Positions 1 to 5,698 of a stretch of 6,189 bases of DNA are shown one piece after another. The stretch is from positions 1 through 6,189 of the forward strand of contig JACPGA010000206.1 in NCBI GenBank assembly GCA_016182705.1. The letters run 5' to 3'. Positions within the stretch are counted from its first letter, which is position 1; each line of letters starts with the position of its first letter. Below the pieces are notes generated by a model. That model was not told the DNA's origin. It saw only the letters and a list, made by a program, of their open reading frames with translations, and did not search any database. The DNA is from Deltaproteobacteria bacterium. Lineage in GTDB: Bacteria > Desulfobacterota > GWC2-55-46. Position numbers and translations under genes: made by a program.

Positions 1-2
1 CG

Positions 3-50
3 GAGGCGAGAAAAAGCATCTCGCTGGAAATCTCAAAGTTCAAGGTCTGA
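3..50 (+). CDS. C-terminal end of an upstream gene (partial, tentative)
   Basis: Frame 3 is open from the window edge and ends at a TGA at 48-50, giving a 15-residue tail EARKSISLEISKFKV. The stop lies 8 bp before the ATG of the PQQ-like propeller gene, and the GAGGA ribosome-binding sequence (51-55) falls directly after it. That spacing is typical of consecutive operon genes. The tail is too short to assign a family. The call rests on position and on the alternating charged/hydrophobic look of the peptide, and it could be chance. A 6-bp hairpin, GCGAGA (6-11) with TCTCGC (19-24), lies inside it but has no T-tract after it. Confidence 0.4.
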   Translation, partial: EARKSISLEISKFKV

Positions 51-58
51 GAGGAACT

Positions 59-1192
59 ATGCAACTGGCGAAATCAACCATCAGCAAGCTACTTGCGGCC
101 ACTACCCTTTCACTGGCCCTTATCCCGGCAACAAGCGCTCTGGCCGACTGGCCAATGTTCCTGAAAAACGATAAGCACCTGACTTACGTTGAAAAAGCTC
201 CTGTCCCGCCTCTTTCCCTGAAATGGCGGGCGCGTACCGATGGGCCTGTCTACTCATCCCCGGTCGCCTATAAGGGCAAGGTGTTCGCGGGCTCGTATGA
301 CACCAGCTTCTATTCCATCAACGCGGACTCCGGCGAGGTCGCCTGGAAGTTCAAGACCGGCGGCGAGATATATTCGAGCCCTGCCGTCTCTGACGGCGCG
401 GTCTACTTCGGCTCCAGGGACGGTTTTGTCTATGCCCTCGACGCCGAAACCGGCAAGCTCCTCTGGAAATACGAGACAGAAGGGCCGGTAGTGACTTCCC
501 CTGTAGTAGCCGAAGGGCGTGTGCTCATCGGCTCAAAAGATTTGTACCTTTACGCGCTGAACGCGAAGACCGGAGCCAGGGAATGGCGCAACAAGCTCCC
601 TGACTACGAAAAATACAGCGGCATCTATTCTTCCCCGGCTTATGCCGACGGTTCGGTCTTCTACGCCGGGAAAAACGGCATACTCTACTCGGCCTCGGTG
701 AAAAGCGGCGGAAGAAACTGGGCCTTGAGGTTCGAGTCGGCCATATATTCTTCTCCGGTCATAAAAGACGGGACCCTTTATATCTCATCCTATAACAGGA
801 CGCTTTACTCCATAGACGCCAAAACAGGCAAGATACAATGGAGAAAGAACCTCGGAGACCTCGCCTACGCCACGCCGTCGGTCACAAGCGATAAACTGTA
901 TCAGGGGTTCAAGAACGGCCACTTGAAGGCCTTCAACAGGAAAGACGGCTCCGAGACAGCAGACTACAAGTTCCCTGACGAGATAAACTCCTCCGCGTCT
1001 GTTGGCGGCAATGGCTTCATCTATGTCGGGTGTGACGATGGCGGTCTGTACGCCGTTGACACGAGATCCGGCGTAATAGCCTGGAAATACATGACCGAAG
1101 GCAGCGTGCAGTCCTCTCCGGCGGTGCTGGACAGGGCCGTCTATGTTGGCTCGGAAGACGGCTCCATATACGCCTTCGAGACGGCAAGATAA
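59..1192 (+). CDS. Exported PQQ-like (BamB-type) eight-repeat beta-propeller protein
   Basis: This 377-residue protein has a Sec signal peptide (basic start, hydrophobic core at about 11-23, probable cleavage after the ALA ending at residue 29). The mature chain begins DWPMF, a common opening of PQQ-like propellers. Eight repeats of about 40 residues follow. Their [IV]YSSP-type strands sit near residues 66, 106, 146, 191, 231, 271, 311 and 352, each followed by a 'G.[VL]Y.GS.DG.[LV]YA[LI]DA.[TS]G...W' pattern, which fits a closed eight-bladed propeller. No heme motif, vicinal Cys pair or other quinoprotein dehydrogenase signature is seen, so it probably does not bind PQQ. Members of this fold often act as scaffolds (BamB is one), and a role supporting cytochrome assembly or docking is inferred. 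Blade 4 has a short insertion at about 180-188. The start was chosen for its signal peptide and the GAGGA at 51-55. The frame is open back to the window edge, so an upstream extension is not formally excluded. BamB itself is unlikely given the cytochrome context. Confidence 0.9.
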   Translation: MQLAKSTISKLLAATTLSLALIPATSALADWPMFLKNDKHLTYVEKAPVPPLSLKWRARTDGPVYSSPVAYKGKVFAGSYDTSFYSINADSGEVAWKFKTGGEIYSSPAVSDGAVYFGSRDGFVYALDAETGKLLWKYETEGPVVTSPVVAEGRVLIGSKDLYLYALNAKTGAREWRNKLPDYEKYSGIYSSPAYADGSVFYAGKNGILYSASVKSGGRNWALRFESAIYSSPVIKDGTLYISSYNRTLYSIDAKTGKIQWRKNLGDLAYATPSVTSDKLYQGFKNGHLKAFNRKDGSETADYKFPDEINSSASVGGNGFIYVGCDDGGLYAVDTRSGVIAWKYMTEGSVQSSPAVLDRAVYVGSEDGSIYAFETAR

Positions 1193-1242
1193 GAGCACAT
1201 CAACTGACGCCCTCGCGGGCAGCCAACAAAGAAGGTAGTCCA

Positions 1243-1854
1243 ATGCCAACAAAAACATCCATCATAACTGCGCTCATCATAGCGGGCATGGCCCTTGCCT
1301 CAACCGTCGCCCACGGCGCGGAAACAAAGGCCGCTGAGCCGCCAAAGGCCGTAGCCCCTGCCGTGCCACCCCCATATGAAAGGAGCGAAGCGCTCCTTTC
1401 CATCATCAACCCGCATAATCAGATAGGAGACACAGGGGAGGTGCTCCTGGGCACTTGCGTGGTCTGTCATAAGGACACCCCGGACGTAAAGGCCAAATCC
1501 ATAAAAGAAGTGAACCTGTATTACCCTGACAACCCGGACCAACTCTGCAGGAACTGCCATACTGTAAAAAAGCACCCCGGCAGCGAAGGAATAAGCGTCA
1601 CGATGAGCGGCTACACGGCCCCGGACCATCTCGTGGTCCCCTCAAAGACCGTCATCTACAACATGAAGCTCTCACTTAAGGAAATTCCTATGATACTGCC
1701 CCTTGACCCGAAATCCGGCAGGTTACTTTGCGTCACCTGCCACAATCCCCACGAAAGAGGGCTCCTGTCCGGCAGGCCTGACTGGGGGGCAGACTACAGC
1801 ATGAGGATAAGGTCGGCGGGCCTCGATATTTGCCAGTACTGCCACAGAAAATAG
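1243..1854 (+). CDS. Periplasmic tetraheme c-type cytochrome (first of two paralogues)
   Basis: This 203-residue exported protein should act in periplasmic electron transfer. The signal peptide covers about 1-26 (cleavage after AHGA), then a Pro/Ala-rich linker (30-44). Four heme-attachment motifs follow: CVVCH (72-76), CRNCH (102-106), CVTCH (163-167) and CQYCH (197-201). Outside the signal peptide and the motifs there are exactly four histidines (58, 111, 129, 170), enough for bis-His ligation of all four hemes. The third motif has the form CXXCHXXH, as in paired-CXXCH (doubled CXXCH) families. The heme order and landmark residues (NPH near the N-terminus, HP after heme 2, PLxP/PLP before heme 3, CQ.CH at the very C-terminus) match the small cytochrome at 5173, so the two look paralogous. 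An AAGG at 1232-1235 sits 7 bp before the ATG. The gap is 50 bp from the propeller gene and only 9 bp to the NHL gene, consistent with an operon. The redox partner is unknown. Confidence 0.93.
   Translation: MPTKTSIITALIIAGMALASTVAHGAETKAAEPPKAVAPAVPPPYERSEALLSIINPHNQIGDTGEVLLGTCVVCHKDTPDVKAKSIKEVNLYYPDNPDQLCRNCHTVKKHPGSEGISVTMSGYTAPDHLVVPSKTVIYNMKLSLKEIPMILPLDPKSGRLLCVTCHNPHERGLLSGRPDWGADYSMRIRSAGLDICQYCHRK
1378..1400 (+). repeat. Perfect 10-bp inverted repeat (hairpin) inside the tetraheme gene
   Basis: GAAAGGAGCG (1378-1387) and CGCTCCTTTC (1391-1400) are exact reverse complements separated by the 3-nt loop AAG (1388-1390). The element is in frame and encodes about residues 46-53, between the Pro/Ala linker and the first conserved NPH. 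One arm holds an SD-like AAAGGAG and the other its complement. No T-tract follows, so it is not a standard terminator. The symmetry is seen directly; any function as an mRNA structure or pause site is inference. Confidence 0.85.
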
Positions 1855-1863
1855 GTCTTCTCA

Positions 1864-2943
1864 ATGAAACCCGATGAACATGGAATTGTAACAGCGGGAA
1901 AACGCTCTCTTGCGGCCGTGGGCCTTACGATTGCGTCCGTCTCCCTGGCATTCGGGCTGTTGAGCTGTTCTTCGACCCCTGTAAAGGACAGCCCAGCGCT
2001 CCTTACCCCTCAGACGCCGCTCATATGGCCTTCTCCGCCAGAGCCCGCGAAAATATCATACCTCAAAGCCATATCCAGGCCTGAGGATATTGGCGCGAAC
2101 AAGGGATTTTTCAAAAGGATCACCGAATTCGTGCTCGGGGCCAATTCCGACGACATCATAAAGCCTTACGGTGTAACAATAGACGGCCTCGGAAGGCTCA
2201 TAGTGGCTGACACCGCTTTCAAGAGGGTGCACGTATACGACATAAAGAAAAACTCTTATTTTTACATAGACCAGCCGGGCAAAGAGGAATTCTCAACCCC
2301 GATAGCCGCCGCGACCGACTCGGAGAACAGGGTCTTTGTCACCGATTCGACGGCAGGCAAGGTCTTTGTCTTCAGCCCCAAAGGGAAGTTCATAAAGGGC
2401 TTTTCCGCCGGGACAAGACCCACGGGCATAGCAATAAACAGAACGGCAGGGCTGGTGTACGTATCTGACACCGTGGCCCATGTCGTGAACATATACACCG
2501 TCGACGGCAAGCTGGCCGGCTCTTTCGGCAAGCTCGGCACTCTCGAGGGGGAGTTCAACTACCCTGTCGACATCACAATTGACCGGGATGGCATGGTCTA
2601 CGTGGTCGACTCGATGAACTTCAGGGTCCAGATATTCGACAAGGACGGCCGCTTCAATTCCTCGTTCGGCCGCCACGGAGACGGGACAGGCGACTTCGGC
2701 AGGCCCAAGGGCATCGCGGTCGACAGGGACGGCAATATATATGTGGCCGACGCTCTTTTCGACACAATCCAGATATTCGACAGGCAGGGTACCTTCCTCC
2801 TGAACTTCGGCTCTATCGGCAAAACGGCTGGCAGGTTCTGGCTCCCGAGCGGGCTTTTTGTTGACGACGGCAACAAGATTTACGTAGGCGACTCCTACAA
2901 CAGCAGGGTGCAGGTATTCGAGTACCTCGGAGAAGGCTCTTAA
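1864..2943 (+). CDS. NHL-repeat six-bladed beta-propeller lipoprotein
   Basis: This 359-residue predicted lipoprotein has a basic start, a hydrophobic segment at about 16-33 and a lipobox LLSC with the lipidated Cys at 35. Ser at +2 favours outer-membrane sorting. A Pro-rich segment (IWPSPPEPAKISYL, 54-67) is typical of the entry strand of cytochrome-associated six-bladed propellers. Six NHL repeats then follow, with cores near 101-126, 146-170, 186-211, 234-258, 281-305 and 328-352; each has the form 'P.GI.[VI]D..G.[IV]YV.D....RVQ[IV]F[DE]'. There is no heme motif or catalytic signature, so a structural or docking role is inferred. It lies between two multiheme cytochrome genes, 9 bp after one and 28 bp before the other, so co-transcription is likely. 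The SD is weak: AGG at 1853-1855 overlaps the preceding stop, so coupled translation is possible. NHL propellers occur beside multiheme cytochromes in metal-reducing bacteria, but I cannot assign a named gene. Confidence 0.92.
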   Translation: MKPDEHGIVTAGKRSLAAVGLTIASVSLAFGLLSCSSTPVKDSPALLTPQTPLIWPSPPEPAKISYLKAISRPEDIGANKGFFKRITEFVLGANSDDIIKPYGVTIDGLGRLIVADTAFKRVHVYDIKKNSYFYIDQPGKEEFSTPIAAATDSENRVFVTDSTAGKVFVFSPKGKFIKGFSAGTRPTGIAINRTAGLVYVSDTVAHVVNIYTVDGKLAGSFGKLGTLEGEFNYPVDITIDRDGMVYVVDSMNFRVQIFDKDGRFNSSFGRHGDGTGDFGRPKGIAVDRDGNIYVADALFDTIQIFDRQGTFLLNFGSIGKTAGRFWLPSGLFVDDGNKIYVGDSYNSRVQVFEYLGEGS

Positions 2944-2958
2944 AAGCTGGAACTGATC

Positions 2959-2974
2959 AAGGACGGTGAAGATG
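2959..2974 (+). promoter_or_regulatory. Ribosome-binding site that decides the start of the 11-heme cytochrome
   Basis: AAGGA (2959-2963) is 8 bp before the ATG at 2972 but only 2 bp before the in-frame GTG at 2966. Spacing and codon preference both favour ATG 2972, which shortens the protein by two residues (MDRRNGKK... rather than MKMDRR...). Confidence 0.7.
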
Positions 2975-5146
2975 GACAGGAGAAACGGGAAAAAAAGCCG
3001 CCGCGAAAGGAGTAAGCTCCCCATTGCGGCAATAGGCGTACTCGGCCTGGGTTTTTCCCTCGCGGCCGCGGGCTATTCGCTGGCCACGGTGGCCGCGACC
3101 AAGCACAACTTCAGCTCCTTTTCCACTGCCGAGATAAAGACCTCCGAGACTTCCGAGATATGCGTTTTCTGCCACACGCCGCACAACTCGAACCCTTCCG
3201 GGCCCATCTGGAACAAGCAGGACACGGGCTCGACATACAACGTTTACGAAAGCCAGACGCTTGCCGCCACCATGAGCCCGAACGCGCCTGCGCTCGGCCA
3301 GCCTTCAGGGCCGTCAAAGCTCTGTCTTGCGTGCCATGACGGCACCATAGCCGTAGGCTCGGTCCTTAACAAGCCGGGCAAGGGCGCCATGGCTGGCTCC
3401 TTCAACGTAACCGGCCCCGGCATAACCAGCGGGAAAATAAGCTCCGCCTCGACTTCTTATGTCGGCACTGACCTCAAGGACGACCACCCGATATCGTTCG
3501 AATATTCGCTGTCATATCCGTCCAACACCGAGATAAAAGACAACCTTACGCTTCCAGCGGCTGTAAAACTGGACAGCTCAAGCAGAATCCAGTGCACGAG
3601 CTGCCATGACCCCCATGGGACGATCTTCCCCAAGTTCATGGTCGCAAGCCTTGAAAACGGAGGCCTGTGCCAGGCCTGCCATGACAAGAGGTACTGGAAC
3701 ACGAACCCGGCAGTACACTCCACTTCGACAGCCACATGGAACGAAGCCGGCATAAACCCCTGGCACGAGGACATGGGGGCCGCCGGATGGACAGACGACA
3801 ACCCGCAGGTACAGAGCTGCCTGGCGTGCCACAGCTCGCACAAGGGCGCTTCCGGCAAGATGCTCCTGAAGGGCACCAACCCGGGCACTTCACTTGTCGA
3901 GGCCGAAGAGTGGACGTGCCTTAACTGTCACAACGGGAACGCCGCCTCAAAGAGCGTCGAGGGGCAGTTCAACTATATGTACAAGCACGATGTCAAGGGG
4001 ACCTACGGCCTGCATACGGCCTCAAGGGGAGCGGCAGGAGAACCCGTCAGGGAGTCTGCGGCAAACCTCGGAACGAACAGGCACGCCGAGTGCGCTGACT
4101 GCCATAACGGCCACGGAGCCAAGTCGGGGAGCCACACCGTAGGCGGCCCTAACGGCAACATCATAGGCGCCAACGCGCTTGGAAGCTGGGGCGTGAAACC
4201 GACCTGGGGCATTGCGGGGAACGCCTCGACCACCTACACGGCAGTTGACTTCGCGAGCCTGAACCCCGGGGCAGACAACCTTGAAGGTTATCTTTGCGTC
4301 AAATGCCACTCGTATTACGCATACGGGGTAATGCCCCCGAACGTGCCGTCAGGCAACGCCAACGGCTCGCTTGTCCTTCAGTCTGACCCGACCGCGGACA
4401 TGAACATAAACAACGCGGGCATACACCCGGTCTTCGCGCTGGGCAAGAACACGCCCCCTTCGAACGCGAACGCCAACTGGCCCGCTAACGGCCTGGGGCT
4501 CACGAACACATTCAGATACGTCGATTTCCCGGGCGGCACCAGGGAAGGCTTCTTCAACATGACCCACGACAGCACGAACACCTGCTCGGACTGCCACGGC
4601 TCAAGCGTGTTGAACGACCCCAAGGGCACCCACGGCTCTGACGAAAAATGGATTTTGAGGAGAAACGAGACCGGCATCGGCACGCTCCAGAACTTCTGTT
4701 ATAACTGCCACAGAAGGGACGTGTACGGCGATGAGGGCTACGTTGGCCCGAACGCTAATTATTCAAGGGTATCCCACCCTGTAGACGGCTTGGGGTTAAG
4801 CTCGCCGTTCTACCAGGCCGGGGCAAGTACCGGCAACAACGGCAACAAGTTCGGGAACCTGTGCCTCACCTGCCACGGCGGCGCGTATGATTCGGCGAAC
4901 AACCAGATGAAAGGCATACACGGCAGCAACGCGGCGGCCGGCCCCTCCGGAGACCCGCTCGGCTACAGGCTCATGAACGGCGCGTGCGTTGAATCGCACA
5001 CCAGGGGCACGACGCTTTCCGGCGTCTCAATGACCTTCAGGTCAGTAACCCCTGCGACCGACCCGGTCTGCAACAACAACTTCACGAACTTTACCGGAAG
5101 CGCGGCGAATTACAATTGCAACACGATAAGCGACTGCTCCAATTGA
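2972..5146 (+). CDS. Large exported multiheme c-type cytochrome, 11 heme motifs plus one degenerate site
   Basis: This 724-residue protein (numbered from ATG 2972) has a long basic n-region (RR, KK, RRER), a hydrophobic core at about 16-41 and probable cleavage after TVAA (42). There is no lipobox, so it is periplasmic or secreted. CXXCH motifs start at residues 64, 118, 208, 233, 283, 316, 374, 442, 538, 576 and 631. A twelfth site at 672 reads CVESH, with Ser in place of the second Cys. Motifs 1, 3, 5 and 7 extend to CXXCHXXH (TPH, DPH, SSH, NGH) and alternate with plain motifs, which fits paired-CXXCH organisation. Seventeen other histidines are available as distal ligands. Hemes 9/10 and 11/12 look like a repeated unit in which CXXCHG is followed by KG.HGS. 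The segments between hemes 7, 8 and 9 are long and Asn/Gly-rich. Three further Cys lie in the last 25 residues. No CXXCK or enzyme signature is seen, so it is probably an electron carrier, possibly extracellular. The exact family is not recognised. Confidence 0.93.
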   Translation: MDRRNGKKSRRERSKLPIAAIGVLGLGFSLAAAGYSLATVAATKHNFSSFSTAEIKTSETSEICVFCHTPHNSNPSGPIWNKQDTGSTYNVYESQTLAATMSPNAPALGQPSGPSKLCLACHDGTIAVGSVLNKPGKGAMAGSFNVTGPGITSGKISSASTSYVGTDLKDDHPISFEYSLSYPSNTEIKDNLTLPAAVKLDSSSRIQCTSCHDPHGTIFPKFMVASLENGGLCQACHDKRYWNTNPAVHSTSTATWNEAGINPWHEDMGAAGWTDDNPQVQSCLACHSSHKGASGKMLLKGTNPGTSLVEAEEWTCLNCHNGNAASKSVEGQFNYMYKHDVKGTYGLHTASRGAAGEPVRESAANLGTNRHAECADCHNGHGAKSGSHTVGGPNGNIIGANALGSWGVKPTWGIAGNASTTYTAVDFASLNPGADNLEGYLCVKCHSYYAYGVMPPNVPSGNANGSLVLQSDPTADMNINNAGIHPVFALGKNTPPSNANANWPANGLGLTNTFRYVDFPGGTREGFFNMTHDSTNTCSDCHGSSVLNDPKGTHGSDEKWILRRNETGIGTLQNFCYNCHRRDVYGDEGYVGPNANYSRVSHPVDGLGLSSPFYQAGASTGNNGNKFGNLCLTCHGGAYDSANNQMKGIHGSNAAAGPSGDPLGYRLMNGACVESHTRGTTLSGVSMTFRSVTPATDPVCNNNFTNFTGSAANYNCNTISDCSN
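4985..4999 (+). other. Degenerate twelfth heme site (CVESH) in the large cytochrome
   Basis: TGC GTT GAA TCG CAC encodes CVESH, where a canonical site would need TGC for the fourth codon. The reading frame continues normally on both sides, so this is not a frameshift. The position matches where heme 10 falls in the preceding repeat unit: first-Cys spacing is 38 residues from heme 9 to 10 and 41 from heme 11 to this site. Either it is a lost heme site, or the lone Cys forms a disulfide with one of the three C-terminal cysteines. A sequencing error (TGC read as TCG) is possible. Confidence 0.7.
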
Positions 5147-5172
5147 CGACATAGTGCGCAAGGACGCGTAAA

Positions 5173-5604
5173 ATGATTAAATCAAAGGCCCTGTTAGCGC
5201 TTCTTGTGCCGGTTGTCAGCCTTGCCGTAGTGCTGGCGGCAGGGGCCGTCAAGGACAGCAGCGTCGCCGATGAGATCGGGGTGAAAAAGATGAACATAAA
5301 CCCCCATGATTTCTCAAAGGCCGAACTGTGCGGCGTGTGCCACACAGCCGAGCCTCCGGCCCTGCTCCTGGACGCGGTCTCCATTTGCGTTAAATGCCAC
5401 CCCGGCAACATAGGCAACCACCCGGTCACAAGAGATCCGATGGGGCAGATGACCAGGATAAAGATACCGCCTTACCTGCCGCTGACTGAAGACGGCGAGA
5501 TGGTCTGCTATACGTGCCATGACCCGCACAAGAAAACGAAGCACCCGAAGATGTTGAGGGTCGATTACTTCAGGCTCTGCCAGGCATGCCACGTCGGGTA
5601 CTGA
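5173..5604 (+). CDS. Small periplasmic tetraheme c-type cytochrome (second paralogue)
   Basis: This 143-residue exported protein is predicted to shuttle electrons in the periplasm. The hydrophobic N-terminus (about 6-25) reads as a Sec signal with possible cleavage after AAGA (25), though it could stay as an anchor. Heme motifs are CGVCH (53-57), CVKCH (72-76), CYTCH (112-116) and CQACH (136-140). The only other histidines are 45, 83, 119 and 124, so four distal ligands match four hemes. NPH near the N-terminus, HP after heme 2, PLP before heme 3, CXTCHXPH at heme 3 and CQACH at the C-terminus parallel the cytochrome at 1243. This copy lacks the Pro/Ala linker and has a shorter heme 1-2 loop. 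AAGGA at 5160-5164 is 8 bp before the ATG. It starts 26 bp after the large cytochrome, so co-transcription is likely, and it may dock with that protein. A hairpin with a T-tract overlaps its stop codon. Confidence 0.93.
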   Translation: MIKSKALLALLVPVVSLAVVLAAGAVKDSSVADEIGVKKMNINPHDFSKAELCGVCHTAEPPALLLDAVSICVKCHPGNIGNHPVTRDPMGQMTRIKIPPYLPLTEDGEMVCYTCHDPHKKTKHPKMLRVDYFRLCQACHVGY

Positions 5605-5615
5605 CGGCTTTTTTT
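5588..5615 (+). terminator. Candidate weak rho-independent terminator after the second tetraheme gene
   Basis: CGTC (5592-5595) pairs with GACG (5603-5606) around a 7-nt loop. GC (5588-5589) pairs with GC (5607-5608) across a 2-nt bulge, and seven T follow (5609-5615). The stop codon TGA (5602-5604) overlaps the loop and 3' arm. The stem is short and bulged, so it may only attenuate. Its place at the largest gap in the window (91 bp) supports a transcript boundary. Confidence 0.4.
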
Positions 5616-5681
5616 AAATTCTAACCGAATGACTGAAAGACGAGGCCGTATTCACTTCGGCGGCAATTTTCACCGTAATAC

Positions 5682-5698
5682 AAAGGAGGTACACAGTG
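5682..5698 (+). promoter_or_regulatory. Near-perfect Shine-Dalgarno with GTG start of the c7-type cytochrome gene
   Basis: AAAGGAGGT (5682-5690) matches the anti-SD almost fully and lies 5 bp before GTG (5696-5698). It is the strongest ribosome-binding site in the window and fixes a non-ATG start. The 91-bp gap upstream also holds a small GCCG/CGGC inverted repeat (5645-5648 with 5658-5661). I see no convincing -35/-10 pair in it. Confidence 0.75.

Noticed and set aside
6..24. Hairpin GCGAGA/TCTCGC as a terminator before the first gene
   Set aside because: No T-tract follows and it lies within the probable coding end of the upstream gene.
2..58. Upstream in-frame extension or fusion of the PQQ-like propeller
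   Set aside because: The frame is open to the edge, but ATG 59 begins a normal signal peptide with GAGGA before it, and another frame ends with a stop just upstream as expected for a preceding gene.
59..1192. Quinoprotein (PQQ-binding) dehydrogenase
   Set aside because: The repeats are PQQ-like, but the 377-residue length and lack of vicinal cysteines, catalytic Asp context or a heme domain fit a BamB-type scaffold instead.
785..1258. 157-codon antisense ORF opposite the end of the PQQ-like propeller gene
   Set aside because: It overlaps a well-supported gene, has no recognisable domain and is explained by the GC-rich codon pattern of the + strand gene.
2293..3024. 243-codon antisense ORF opposite the NHL lipoprotein gene
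   Set aside because: It mirrors the repeated NHL codons, shows no export signal or domain, and its sense counterpart has a lipobox and six clear repeats.
4970..5146. Frameshift disrupting the end of the large cytochrome at CVESH
   Set aside because: The frame and composition continue smoothly to a proper stop, and the change is a single codon, not a shift.
5605..5695. Sigma-70 promoter before the c7-type gene (TTCACT at 5651, TAATAC at 5676)
   Set aside because: Both boxes match poorly, and the start point would fall on the Shine-Dalgarno itself.
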